64,000 nucleotides of DNA from Usnea hakonensis (Eukaryota; Ascomycota; Lecanoromycetes; Lecanorales; Parmeliaceae), in the NCBI GenBank assembly GCA_013423325.1, contig BLJB01000201.1, positions 124,001 to 188,000 of the forward strand. The letters are read 5' to 3'. Both the position numbers and the translations under genes were made by a program. Under the pieces are notes generated by a model. It did no database searches. It was not told where the DNA came from and saw only the letters and a list, made by a program, of their open reading frames with translations. This document shows positions 1-10,834 of this stretch, piece by piece (position 1 is the first letter of the stretch; the number at the start of each line of letters is the position of its first letter).

Positions 1-335
1 AGTCTTCTCTCTGTGGCTGTTGTTGGCTCCACAATGTTCTCTCCGGAAGAGAGGTTGGAGTGGGAAACCTTAGGCGCCCTTCGGGACTCGGTGCGAAGCG
101 CTGCGGTCAAGTGATCGATTGTGCCTTCCAAAGCCATCAATTGGTCATTAAAAGTCAGACTCCTGCGTCGTTTGTGACCACGGGTGGACGAAACACATTC
201 TCTACGAACCTTGGCGCATCTCTTGCAAGGGTGATCAGGCCTCGGCTGCTCACAACGGACTTTTGAATTTCGGCAAGCGTCGCACGCGCGGGACCTAGAG
301 GAGTCATAGATGTCGTTAACGCTACTAGTCAGAGA
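1..335 (-). CDS. Zn2Cys6 transcription factor, N-terminal part (runs off left edge)
   Basis: The minus strand encodes a complete fungal binuclear zinc cluster at about 290-196: CDAC, then six residues to Cys, eight to the next Cys, KRC, six more to the last Cys. This is the Cx2Cx6Cx8Cx2Cx6C layout of Gal4-type DNA-binding domains. A basic linker (RGHKRRR) and a likely dimerisation helix (NDQLMALEGTIDHLTAAL) follow, and the frame is still open at base 1. In frame it opens only from 335 (a TAA lies at 336-338) and has no ATG, so a 5' exon is needed. A gtaaac donor near 355, a gctaatc branch point and several AG acceptors between 325 and 295 are present, but the join is unresolved. Members of this family usually control a neighbouring pathway; a link to the P450 cluster to the right is inference. 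Confidence 0.85.
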
Positions 336-876
336 TTAGCAATCTTGTAGTTTACTGTGGATATACAGTGACTGGACCTATTGGAAGGAGATGGGGGTCT
401 TGAGCTGCATGGTTCACTGATATCTTCGCGACGGACGGACGGAGCGGGAGCAGGGTCATGGCACTGCAACTGCCAGCCGTTTCTCTGCGAAGAATGTGCC
501 ATGAGGTTGGAGAAGACGAGGAAATGTTTGACTATAGGCCATGAGAGAATACGCAAGCGCGAAGTATTATGCTTTGCAAGGGATCAGTGTGATAAGAGGT
601 ATGGCTAGCATGGCCGGCACTGCTCGAGTCACACGCTCGTGATTGTGCAGGAACACCGAGATAAGCCGACCTTAGTGCTTATTCCTTTCTCCCCAAAAAA
701 GGAATGTCAAGCGAAATGTTGGTGCTATTGCTATGGTCAGATTCATGCAACTTCATCTGTACGATTGATGAGAAAGCCACCTGCAGACGTGAGGGATGAT
801 CATTAACACCAGCATGAAGTACTAAAGTAAAGTAGACTCGAACTAGCTAGAGAGACTTCCCTGAACCCTGCTTCCC
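336..876. other. Intergenic, may hold the 5' exon of the zinc-cluster gene
   Basis: A minus-strand frame of about 75 codons (556-329) could supply the first exon and start of the zinc-cluster gene, but its phase does not join cleanly at any acceptor I tried. Otherwise nothing gene-like. Confidence 0.4.
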
Positions 877-2701
877 TTAAGCTTCCGACCCGTCGCTCGG
901 CGGCTTGATCTTGACCGATTTGAACTCCATGCCAACCGCTCCTATAACAGACAAGCATGCCACAACTAGCGACACCCGAAATGCCCTCGTCAGCCCGCTA
1001 TTGTAAATTACAAGAGCAGCGTTATATTCTGCCGGGTTCGTAATGAGCTCTTTCAATTTGGTCGCTCCGTTCGCAATGACCAATTGTGTGTCCACACCCG
1101 GAATTGTGGCAAGACCGCTGGTGAGGCGAGTGGTGAAGACGTTTTGGCCCGCTGAAACCATGAGAGCGCCACCGAGAAGCTGAAAGAACAGCACGGCCGT
1201 GGTGCCAGAGGGTATATCGGCCATCGGGAGCACTGCCTGGGCAGCGATGATGGATTGCTGGAAGCCGCACCCGACTCCAATGCCTAAGATGATCTGATAC
1301 CCAATCCATTCCCGTGTTGGGGTGTTGACAGCAAACGTTGTCAGCAAGCCAGCACCAATCGGCATCAGGATGGAAGAAATGTAGATGAATGGCATGTAGT
1401 AACCGATGACGGTCGTAACGAAGCCTGCCGTGAGACTGGCAACAACTTGAGACAGAATCAGAGGGATGTTATCGATGCCAGATTGCATTGGGCTGACGCC
1501 GTGAATCGCCTGGAACCAGATGGGGAGGTAGTATATGACAATGAAGAATGCGCTGCCAAGACAGAATGCAAACAGCGACCCGAATGAAATCGTACGGTTT
1601 GCCAACAGTCGAACGGGTACTGTCCTTCAGATTAGCCTTTGATGCAGTCGTCTAACATGGTGACAACCTACCTGTCGCATCTTCTCCTGACCACCACTGA
1701 ACTGCAGCGAAAGCTACAATACAGATAGCGAAGACGACCAGGAGAGCAACAACTCTACCACTACTCCATGCATATGTCGTGCCACCCCATTGTAAGGCCA
1801 GGAGCAGGCAGACAATGGCAGGAACGAAAAGGATTGTTCCGATCGGGTCGAATTTCATGAAACGGTTTTTAAATCCGATAGATGGTTGTTGCTGCCGGGC
1901 TGGCGCCTTGAAGAAGAGGATATTGAAAACAGCAACAACTGCTCCCACTGGATGACACAACTGTCAGTATCGCGATTTCATCTTCAGACCTTCGAGAGCC
2001 GCCTGGGATATGTCGTCGAGAAGACTGCACTCACAAGGCAGGTTGATGTAAAAGCACCACCGCCAACTAACATGTTCGGTAAACGCTCCACCCAGGAGTG
2101 GTCCAATAACGCTAGCAATGCCATAAGTGCCACCAATGAGCCCCGTATAAACGGCCCGTTTCTCCAGTGGCACCGTATAGGCACAAATTATCTGCGCTCC
2201 CGAAAAGATCCCCGCAGAGCCGAGTCCAGCAATCGCTCTCCCAACGATAAGGGCCACAGAGTTCGGCGCAGCGCCGCAAATCAGGGAACCGAGTTCGAAA
2301 AGGGCGAGTGCGGCGAGGAAAACCCATTTGACGTTGAAGTTGCCATAGAATTTGCCGAAGAGAAGTTGAAAGGCGCAGGTGGTGAGGAGGTAGGCGGAAC
2401 CGTACCAACCGACGTCGTCGAGGGCTTGGAACTGGTCGGTAATGCGAGGGATGGCGGTGGCGATGATGGTGTTGTCGAGCGCAACGCAAAGGACGGCTAT
2501 ACATGAGGCCAGATTGATGACGAGAAGCTTGGCGTTGCTGGGGGGTTGGGTGGCCTCTTTGAGCTCGATGGGCTCAAGAGGCTGTGAGGCATTTGGGTTC
2601 GCCTTTTCCGGTGCTGTGTTTTCTGCAAGGGATGGCTCTGGGGAGGGTTTGGTTGTGGTCATTGTCGAATCCAGCACGGTGTCCTTTTTCGGCTCCTCCA
2701 T
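877..2701 (-). CDS. MFS drug:H+ antiporter, DHA2 (14-helix) type
   Basis: Three exons, 2701-2035, 1947-1672 and 1619-877, join in phase to a 561-residue protein; introns start gtgagt and gtaggt and end cag. The N-terminal 60 residues are polar and cytosolic. The first helix carries the DHA2 signature LDNTIIATAIPRI, followed by GWYGSAYLLT and the helix-4 arginine (GRAIAGLGSAG). A second half with the remaining helices ends in a short polar tail. Family role: proton-driven export of toxins or the cell's own metabolites through the plasma membrane. It lies between the zinc-cluster and bZIP genes, all leftward, which fits an exporter of a secondary-metabolite or detoxification locus. Two Gcn4/AP-1 boxes lie 160 and 246 bases upstream of its ATG. 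The substrate cannot be told from sequence. Confidence 0.9.
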
Positions 2702-2860
2702 AACGCTTATAGGGAGTTGATTCTTCAGGGCAAAGAAATCTGTGAAGCCAAAATTTCACTGTCAAACGAATATGAATTGCTATCAATTTTATATGAAATA
2801 GTTTGATGCAGCCATAAGCAAGGGGCAGGAACGCTTGGCCGGATTCGGACTCGCTCATAA

Positions 2861-2868
2861 TGAGTCAT
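2861..2868. promoter_or_regulatory. Gcn4/AP-1-type bZIP box TGAGTCAT
   Basis: Exact TGAGTCA core, the palindromic site of Gcn4/Jun-type bZIP factors, 160 bases upstream of the DHA2 exporter start. A bZIP gene lies immediately beyond. Binding is inferred. Confidence 0.5.
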
Positions 2869-2946
2869 GTTTCATGAGAGTGACACCTGAGGCAGTACGT
2901 ACCTGCCGCTAGGCAATATACGGAGTTAGTGTCCTTGCACTCATCA

Positions 2947-2954
2947 TGAGTCAT
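2947..2954. promoter_or_regulatory. Second Gcn4/AP-1-type box TGAGTCAT
   Basis: Second exact TGAGTCAT, 86 bases from the first (about eight helical turns), in the same exporter promoter. Two identical sites make chance less likely but do not prove function. Confidence 0.5.
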
Positions 2955-3406
2955 GCACACTCATGCATTCTTATCATCGGTATTGACACAGCTTATTCAC
3001 CGTTATGCATAAGCTTCCAAACGTGCGCATGTAGGTAATCAGCAGATTTATCGGAATTGGCCAATCTCAACACGTAACACTTGGTGAAATGGTGGATGGA
3101 AAAATGGTACTCCGTAGGTCCTTAGTCATCTCTGAAGTATTCTAGTGTTGAGAGATCCCTTGGATGACATCACGACATCTGCGTATATGGCGCCATGCAG
3201 GACTGATGGTAGTAGTATTTAACGCCCGCCCCATGTCCGACAGAGGAGTACTATTGAATAGTGGGAATCCAAAACGAAATCACATAGGCATGCTTCTTGA
3301 CACAATGTGACCACCAAGTTGCTGTCGTGTCTATGGATTCATTGTACCAATAACCTTGGACCTACACCAGTATCATTATACGAACTCTTGACAATCTGAG
3401 CCACCA

Positions 3407-4457
3407 CTAGTCCGACTCCACATGCAAAGTCTGCCGTAATCCTTTCAGCTCACCCTCCAAACGTGCGACTAGAACCTTCAAGTCATCTCTTTCACGTCGA
3501 GTTTCCTTCAATTCTGCTGCCAAAGTCTGGGTCTCATCAGTACGTTTCTGGCGGTAGCGGCGAGCTGCAAGGGTATTGAGATTGCGCTTGCGGATACCAG
3601 AGTCGATGCAGGGGGTTTTGTTCCTCTTCGTATCTGGGGCTGAAGGAGGTGCGGTTGTCGCTTGAACGGGCAAAGGGAACGTGCTCGTTGTGGCTGAGAG
3701 CGAGAGATCATGTGGAATAGTAAGATCTGTTAAGACTTGTCAGATAAATAGATGATCGATCTATGGTGACAACAGACCATTGTTCAATCCATCATTTTCT
3801 GGAGAATTAGTTGCCATAGACCGAGTCTCTGATCCACTGTAATGGCTGTTTTGATTTCCAGCTTCACTGGAGCTTGAGGGACGAGGAATCGAACAGTTGG
3901 ATGACTCGTCAGAGCCTGTGGCGTCGATGTGGAAAGAGCTGTTCTCACTGCCAGCTCCAGCAGAATCAGAAAGGCGGCCAAAGGAGTCGCTAAAAATGCT
4001 TCCAAAACCATTAGGGCCGGCGTGTAAAGCGCTGTCTCGATTGCTAGCTTCGGAGGACCTTGGAAGACAAGGAAACGAATTGGTGGATGACCATTCAAAG
4101 CCAGTGGGATCGATGTTGAATGTGTTGTCAAGGAAAGAATGATTTGCTGGTGAAGGTGCCACATAACCATATGCTAGGGTTTCGGGAGTAGCTAGTATAT
4201 GTTCATCGTATGGCAATCGAAAGTCTTGATCGTGAGAGGTATTAGAAGTGGATAGCGCAAGTGCCACTGGTAGGGAGGGCGAAAGTATGCTTTCATTGTT
4301 GCTAGATGTGGACGGATAGCGAACCGGAAGGTATTGATCTAGTCTCAAAGAAGTACTACCAAGGTGGTTTGGTTCGAACCTTTGCTTGCTGCGGTTGGTA
4401 TGGAATGGTGTGTAACTGGCTGGGGGTGGCCCCGTTTCGAGCGGTGGAGGACGACAT
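3407..4457 (-). CDS. bZIP transcription factor, Gcn4/Jun-like
   Basis: The C-terminal exon (3726-3407) holds a clear bZIP: basic region RKRNLNTLAARRYRQKR, which has the NxxAAxxxR DNA-contact pattern, then a leucine-zipper helix ending GELKGLRQTL. The middle exon (4301-3778) is Ser/Pro/Asn-rich, as in activation domains. The intron 3777-3727 (gtctgt donor, ctgac branch, cag) joins it in phase, giving NNDLTIPHDLS at the border. The 5' end is less certain. My best model starts at the well-placed ATG at 4457 (MSSSTARNG), with a 58-base intron 4359-4302 restoring phase; total 313 residues. A longer upstream exon is possible. It neighbours the DHA2 exporter, whose promoter has two sites of the kind this family binds. 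In fungi such factors serve amino-acid starvation, oxidative stress or cluster control. Confidence 0.82.
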
Positions 4458-6564
4458 GGCTGTATTGTTTGTGCCGGGCCTATGCGCCCGGGGCAGACCT
4501 CTCTAGGGGGTTGTTCAGGTCGTCCTCTGTGGACTGACTTTGGTAGAGAGGTGGAAAAAAATGTTACGGAGAGGTTAGCAGGAGTTGCAGGCCTCTAAGT
4601 AGGTTACAATTATGATGTGGACAATGAAAGTGGGTTTTGTCTTGATGAGATGAGTGTAGTGTAGAAGGAGAGAAATCTCGGGCAAAAAAGACAGTTTCGA
4701 GAAATTTCGGGCCAAGAATTTTCCGGTCCGAGAACGTTGGATCATGGTATACATTATTATTTACGTAGAAATGTCGATGTCATCCACTGAACAACTCTGC
4801 TCTGAGTTACTCTAAATATGCATCCATCAGTCTTACGAGATAGCAAAGGTCGTTTGTCTTTCAAATTGGCGCTTCAACACGACCAAGGTCAAGGTCGAAA
4901 GAGTACGGCGCAGATGCTCAAGTACTCTTACGAATGGTCTCAAGGTTCGACAGATATTGTCATGGAATCCTAGCTCTTTTGGGTCTCGTTATCGCTAATC
5001 TCACCGCAGCTCCTTTTACTCCTCTAGAGAAACAAACATAACACTCGTGTCTCATCCTTCACATTCTTCCTGAATCGAGCTTGCACAATTCCAACTTGAG
5101 TCTCGATGACGCTTGAACTCGGCACCTACACTAAGTCATATGACCAGGGAGAGACCGTTGGAGCAAGAGCACATTAATGGAGCAAGGGATTGGTCTGGCG
5201 GATCAACATGCAACGGAAAAATCCCTTTTGAATGGAGAAGAAAAAAGTCCCCAAAGTTTATACCGGCGTGGGAAATATGCAAGCTGTTCAACGTCCTGAT
5301 CAAGATGATCCTTGGTTATACCTAGCAAAATGCAGGTCTCTACCAACTCTGTCTTTGCTCGCCAGGTGACACTTGTAGGTGAGAGCACACCTACACTATC
5401 TGGAATGACACTTGAAAGAAGATGGACTGAGCAGGGCAGCTCACATTGAGTCAGAGAGACCGGCAGCTCGGCACCCAATGCTATCTCAGCAATTCAACTA
5501 GGCCAATGGACGCAGTAAGGACCACAAATAGGCCCTTTTCCGAGTCCAGTCTTATAGAGTAAGGTTGGGCTAATATAAATTCTCCACAAGCTTCTCGATT
5601 GGAACCTTCTCTAATACCAGTCAGCATTCCAAATACGCCCAATCACGTCCTACTCAGCGTCTGTAGACCTCTACTATAGAGTACACATCTACTCATCTCT
5701 ACCGCGAAGGGTGCTTTGTTTTTGACGATGTCACTGTCATAAGAATGAACTGCCAGTGATGAAGTTCATCATATGTTGCTAGCGTTCAGATGCAATGAAA
5801 ATATGTCCGTTTAGCAGACATGAATGACATTGTGACTGATATTCCCAGTCCTGGGTGGGGGCGTACATCCCCTACTGAGGAAGATCGCAGCTGTTGTGGC
5901 CTTCCTTACCGCAAGCAATTGCTCGTTACGACGACTCCATGCCGTTTTCATGGCAAGCTTAGTCACTTAGGTGTTTCCTCCGGTCGATCATTTTCTCGTG
6001 CTCAGCTTACACTTTGTATGAAGTAGTCTACGCTTTTGGTTCGCTTGCGTCTAGGCCATGAAATATAATACGCTTTTGGTAGAGATTTGATCAGAACGGT
6101 GTCAATAAAGGTAGCGTTCTGCTGTACCCTAAGTCTCATGGTTTGAAAATAGGCCGTCTCTCCATGGACCCGACAGGGACAACGAAGAGCGCGGTGACTC
6201 TCATTATGCGCTCTCAATTTGGTCATGGCATTAAGCTAATGGGCAATTTATGCGTATATTTTCTTACGAATTGCGTGTTCTATCCTTGGGAGGCTTTTTA
6301 CTCCCACATTCCGATGATCCTCGGATCCAATCAGGATTGAAGGATCAAGCAGAATTCGTAGAGTCGGACAGAGCATAATGAACACCCCATGGATTTTGCT
6401 CAGATGTGATGACTTGAGCTTGCCATCGATCATGTGCTTGGCCGCTGATGGAACCTTGCTCAAAACTTTGCCCAACCCATTTCCTTCTTGGCTACCATAT
6501 ATAATGCGGCTACAGCAGGCAGAAATCAACTGGAGCTTTTGGATTAGAGTGTAAGAAGAACGAA
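4458..6564. other. 2.1 kb intergenic stretch without a recognisable gene
   Basis: Only short frames (under 100 codons), none with a family signature or fitting splice signals. It separates the leftward regulator/exporter trio from the rightward metabolite genes and holds the 5' regions of both sides. Confidence 0.5.
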
Positions 6565-8436
6565 ATGGGCCTATGGATCTTGGAGACTCATAGGCATGCG
6601 CCTGGCACTGTGCAGTTACTCCACGATCATGCACAAAGCGCTGCAACGGAGAACGTGCTTCTAGTGCCACTTCCGTCCAAATCCCCAAACGACCCCCTGG
6701 TGAGTGCCGCACGCATCTAAGATTCTCTTGGCTTACCAGAAGTACATTGGTAGAATTGGCCCATATGGAAAAAGGATCTAGCGCTTTTCACGGTAGCCTT
6801 TTCTTTTGCTCTGGCTGGGATTCAAGGTAAATCTTGCGAAGAAAATCAGCATCGGGTCCGCTTCTGATTTCTCTTCTTCAGGAGGCTCCCTTGCTGTCGT
6901 TACCGCAGAACTAGCAGCCGAATTCAAGGTGCCCATTGCAAGAGCGGAAACGACGAACACCTATTGGTTCCTTGCAACCGCTGGTGCCTGTATTCTCTCC
7001 TCAGTTTCTGCACGACTTTTTGGGAAGCGTCTTATTTACCTCGTTGCGATTGCTATCCTCTTCGCTAGCGCGACTTGGACCGCAGCGGCGAAGACGTTCA
7101 ACAGCATTCTTGCTTCGAGAATTGTCTATGGCTTCGGCTTGGGCGCCTTCGAATCCTTGCCATGGTCAAGCGTTGGGGATATGTACTTTGTATGCATTCA
7201 GGCGCGAAGCGTGGACCGACAGACTTGCTAAAGACCGCGACTAGGTGCATCAGCGCGGGAGACGGATTGCAGCGTTCAGTTTTATCTCGCTGGGTGGCTA
7301 TCAACTGGCGCCGGTATTGAGCGGCTATCTCGCAGACACCTACGGTTGGAGGACCAGTCTCTGGATCTTGGTGGCTTTCTATAGTGTCGCAGTGCTCCTA
7401 GTCATCTTCGCACTTCCTGAGACCGACTACACAAGGCCACTACGGTATGAGAGAGACATCGCCCCAGAAGAAGCAGAAAAAGCCAGCGATTCCACCGACG
7501 ATGGACTACAAGCCGGTGAAGAGGTCACAATGAGGACGAATGTCGAGGCTACAAGTGAACATGAAGAGCAGCTCAGGTCCTACTTGAAAGAGCTGCTTCC
7601 GTGCAGGAGAATTCACGCCACCAATCCTCTTCCATTAATACTGCGCTACTTCTCGTGCATTCTGTACCCAATCGTTTGGTACGCATTCTTGGTATGTTAG
7701 CGTCTGTCAGTCACCCTCTTGCTGCCTGAATCCCCTTTAAGACGATGGTACTGTAGTCTAACGTACTCATTAGATGACATCCATGTATTTGGGTTGGACC
7801 ATTCTTCTCAACACAACCCTGGCACAGATCTTTGCTTTTCCGCCGATAAGTTTCAGCCTTACGCACATGGGTTTTCTCAACACCTTCTGTCTCCCCGGGG
7901 CGCTTGTTGCCTACATCTTCACCTACGCTCTGTCGGATCAATTGGCCAGACGCCTCGCCAAAAGAAACGGCAATGTGTACGAACCAGAGTTCCGCCTAGT
8001 TTTGATGCTGCCATCACTTTTGCTCTCGCCATTGGCTCTTGCTCTTTTTGGATGGTATAGCGGGACGGTGGCAGAGACGTCGCAAATCAGCTGGCTCGCA
8101 GCATCATTGATATATGGGCTCATCGTCTTCTGTCTCATCAATGTCAACATTGTTGCGTTCGCTTACCTGCTGGACGCGCATCGCGAGATCAGCATTGAAG
8201 CATGCGTCTTCGCCATCATGCTCCGTAACTTTTGGAACTACGGCGTGGCGACGTACGCCGCCTCGTGGCTGACCAGTCAAGGTATTGCTAACAGCTTCTA
8301 CCAGATGGCTGGCATCAGTTTCGGCGCACTGCTGGTCTTTACGGTGGTCTTTTATGTCTTTGGAAAGCGCATGCGTGGTTTCATGCACCAACATGATCTT
8401 ATGTGGGGTTCATTTGGCAGGGTGGGACATCCTTGA
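6565..8436 (+). CDS. MFS transporter, DHA1/HOL1-like
   Basis: Five exons join in phase to 541 residues: 6565-6699, 6754-6826, 6882-7189, 7245-7691 and 7774-8436. The start is MGLWILETH. The N-terminal tail has the usual HOL1-group pattern GTVQLL then SPNDPLNWP just before helix 1 (LALFTVAFSFALAG). Helix-4 arginine (SRIVYGFGLGAFE), DMYFVHQRGRRIAAF after it, and GGYQLAPVLSG mark the first half. A charged central loop rich in Glu (about residues 230-280) precedes the second half of the helices. The split at NDPL/NWPIWKK needs removal of a 54-base gtgagt intron. Family role: proton-linked export or uptake at the plasma membrane. It lies tail-to-tail with the O-methyltransferase and is the natural transporter of this gene group. 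Substrate unknown. Confidence 0.88.
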
Positions 8437-9010
8437 TGTAGGAGGATTACTCGAAGATCTGACCAAAATACACATACGTCCTTAGGTACCTCCATGTTGC
8501 CCCTTCCTTCATGACTCACAAAATCTGTCAATCAATACGAATTAAATACTCTGAAAATTACACCGAGTTAGATGAATCAAACTTGGTCTCCAGTGGTCGG
8601 CCTGCTATTGGACACGCATCTTTGTTCCTCGAGACTGGTTCTCATCCTATCCTAAGGCGAAATTCGATAGCCCACATCTCAGACGTTCGAAATGTGTAAT
8701 AAAAACTCTGTCAGCCTCAGCAGCTTTGTCTGGCACTGAGTTTATGCATGATCAATGCCAACGTCATAGGTATGTTGCATGAATTTGCAGTTGCGGAAGA
8801 GCGAGCACGGAGCATTTTCCTCGAGGAGCTGTGAGCTTCTCATTGACCATGAAGCTGGGAGAAGACGCTGAGTATAATTTGACAAGCTATGAAGGGCTAT
8901 AGGTTGTTAGTAGTACGATAGAGTTTGGTGTTTGTGCATCAGAAAATGGCCCTCTCCCCCCGAACATCGACTGCATGATGTGATGGATGGGTCACAATCC
9001 AAGCAACCGT
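8437..9010. other. Convergent intergenic region
   Basis: Shared 3' flank of the transporter and the O-methyltransferase; no gene or repeat seen. A TGACTCA at 8512-8518 lies far from any start and is probably chance. Confidence 0.4.
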
Positions 9011-10252
9011 TCATTTACGAACAACAATTTGTATAGCTGGTCCATAAGAGTTGTATCTCACGAGCCCCTCTCGCTTGAGACCTACCGAGTCGAATAGCTC
9101 CGCGAATTGCGCTTCAGACCGTTCTATCGCGCCCAAATTGGTCAGCATCATGAGGTCCATATGCGTGGCATACCAGTGCGACCCCGTTGGGGGCACTACG
9201 ATATCATCGACCAGAATGACACTGTCCGGCGCGAGGGCCTCACGCAACTGGTCTAAAATGACTTTGCACTTGTCTGTGGGCCAGTTGTGCAGGATGTTGC
9301 GCATGTAGAAGACTTTGGCTCCCTTTAGAGGCTGAGGGGTGAAGAAATCATAAGGGATCATTCGGATGCCTTCTATGGCGAAGTCGCTCCGTGTCACGGT
9401 GCCACCATCGAGTCGATCTTCAACGGCAATTTTGCCATGTAGGGCGGGATATTTGGCCAGAATCGCTCGGGAGATGTGTCCACTGCCGCCACCAACATCG
9501 ACGAATTGGATTCGATCCGTTGTGTCGCTGAGGAGAATATATTCCTCAAGGGGGAACTTATCGATGAAGCCTGCTAAACCGGTCGTCTGAACGAACATGA
9601 AGTCATTGAATGCTGCTTGCTCACGCGGATGCTCCGCTAACCACTCCCACACTGCAAGATCCGAGCCTGTCGCTATGTTCCATGGCAGAGGACGAGCAAC
9701 GGCCGGGTCGTCCATCTTGTGACGGGTGAAAAACTCGGGAATGGCGTTACCAACCCGCACAGCTTGGGACACACTGTTACACGAAGGTCAGCAATACAAT
9801 TTTTTTGAAGTTCAGCGGTGAAGGTCTCACGCGAGAAACACGACCGATTCAGCACGAGGTGCAGTGAAATGACGTGTAATGTTGTTGGCTCGGTAGACAT
9901 CTTCGCTGACCTCGTCAAGCATGTATTGCGTTGCGGCAAAACGAAGAATCCTAGCTAAAGTAGACTCTAGCATGCCCAATTGCTTGGCTAGCTCCGATAC
10001 GGAAACACTGTCTGGCGACTTGGTGGCAATGGCCTTCCAAATTCCCAACTCGACTCCAGCCAAGGCCAGCCCGGCAGACATGTCGGAGAAGACTAGACGA
10101 AAGTACGTGTCAAAGGGCATCTCGAACTTCAGCGATATAGCTCGAGCAGCTTCCATCAGGCGAATGCGAGCGGCGTCGTCCTTCATTAATGATTGAGGGA
10201 CGTCGCTTTTGGCGAGACTTTCGAGCGACTCGGACAACTTAGTGTACTCCAT
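9011..10252 (-). CDS. O-methyltransferase, plant-COMT-like fungal type
   Basis: Exons 10252-9831 and 9773-9011 (56-base intron with gtgaga donor, cag acceptor) give 394 residues. The N-terminal half is the helical dimerisation/substrate domain, with a winged-helix segment around residues 75-130 (LGIWKAIA, VSELAKQLGM, LARILRFAA). The C-terminal half is the SAM-binding fold: VDVGGGSGH at residues 232-240, an acidic strand end (VEDRLDG), and YMRNILHNWPTDKC, where the His is the expected catalytic base. The enzyme should transfer methyl from S-adenosylmethionine to a hydroxyl of a small aromatic or polyketide-like substrate. It is transcribed divergently from the hydrolase gene over a 582-base shared promoter. 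It belongs with the P450s and flavin monooxygenase as a tailoring enzyme. Family assignment is firm, substrate unknown. Confidence 0.9.
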
Positions 10253-10834
10253 CTTGGCGCAGCGCCTTCCTCGCCACGAGAGATTTGGAAGTCGGTATCA
10301 AGATGGTTACACTACACGAATACTGGGGGATGTGCCTTACTATTTGCATGCCCACTAACAGATATTCGGACCCCAAGTCAAAGCGGATATTTCCAAATGT
10401 TTAGGCGCTTAGGATTTTTCCTCTGGGAGCGCCGTAGCTACAAGACTGTAGCCGAGACTGAAGAGAGTGATATGGCCCTCAGCTTTCTCCGACGGGTTGT
10501 CGAGACATGTACTCGATTTCCGCACAAAATTGTGATGATAGGGCGGTTCCTTCGGATCCCTCGGGATGGATCATCTCGGAATGCGATCAGCAGCAAAGGT
10601 GAAAGGTGAATCCTCCCAAAGAACATGAGAACATCCCTAAAACGGAAATGCCGCTCTCGTAATGAAGTAGTAGCTATTACAGATTTTACTCCTGCCTTCC
10701 ACTCGTACAGAGGATCTTCGAGGTTTCGGCAGGACCTTCGCTTGGAGACGTGACAAGGCACCATACTTTGTACTTGTTGTGGCTCGTAGTTGCGTTTGTT
10801 TGAGTGTCTGGAAACTTGTGCGAACATTGCAGTC
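10253..10834. promoter_or_regulatory. Divergent promoter of the O-methyltransferase and hydrolase genes
   Basis: Both flanking genes point outward. Short frames here have no family signature. Three CGG triplets at exact 9-base spacing lie at 10544-10564. Confidence 0.5.
10544..10564 (+). promoter_or_regulatory. Three CGG half-sites in direct repeat (CGG-N6-CGG-N6-CGG)
   Basis: CGG at 10544, 10553 and 10562, all on the same strand and spaced nine bases. CGG is the half-site of Zn2Cys6 factors, some of which bind direct repeats. It lies between the divergent O-methyltransferase and hydrolase genes. Chance is possible. Confidence 0.3.

Larger units (their letters stand above)
2702..3406. other. 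Promoter region of the DHA2 exporter and 3' flank of the bZIP gene
   Basis: No coding frame of note. It contains the two TGAGTCAT boxes listed separately and several partial TCATGA repeats around 2850-2970. Confidence 0.5.

Noticed and set aside
6248..6712. 154-codon minus-strand frame ahead of the HOL1-like transporter
   Set aside because: Overlaps the transporter's first exon on the other strand; no family signature, so it is an antisense shadow.
8512..8518. TGACTCA bZIP box
   Set aside because: Lies in a 3' region between convergent genes, far from any start codon.
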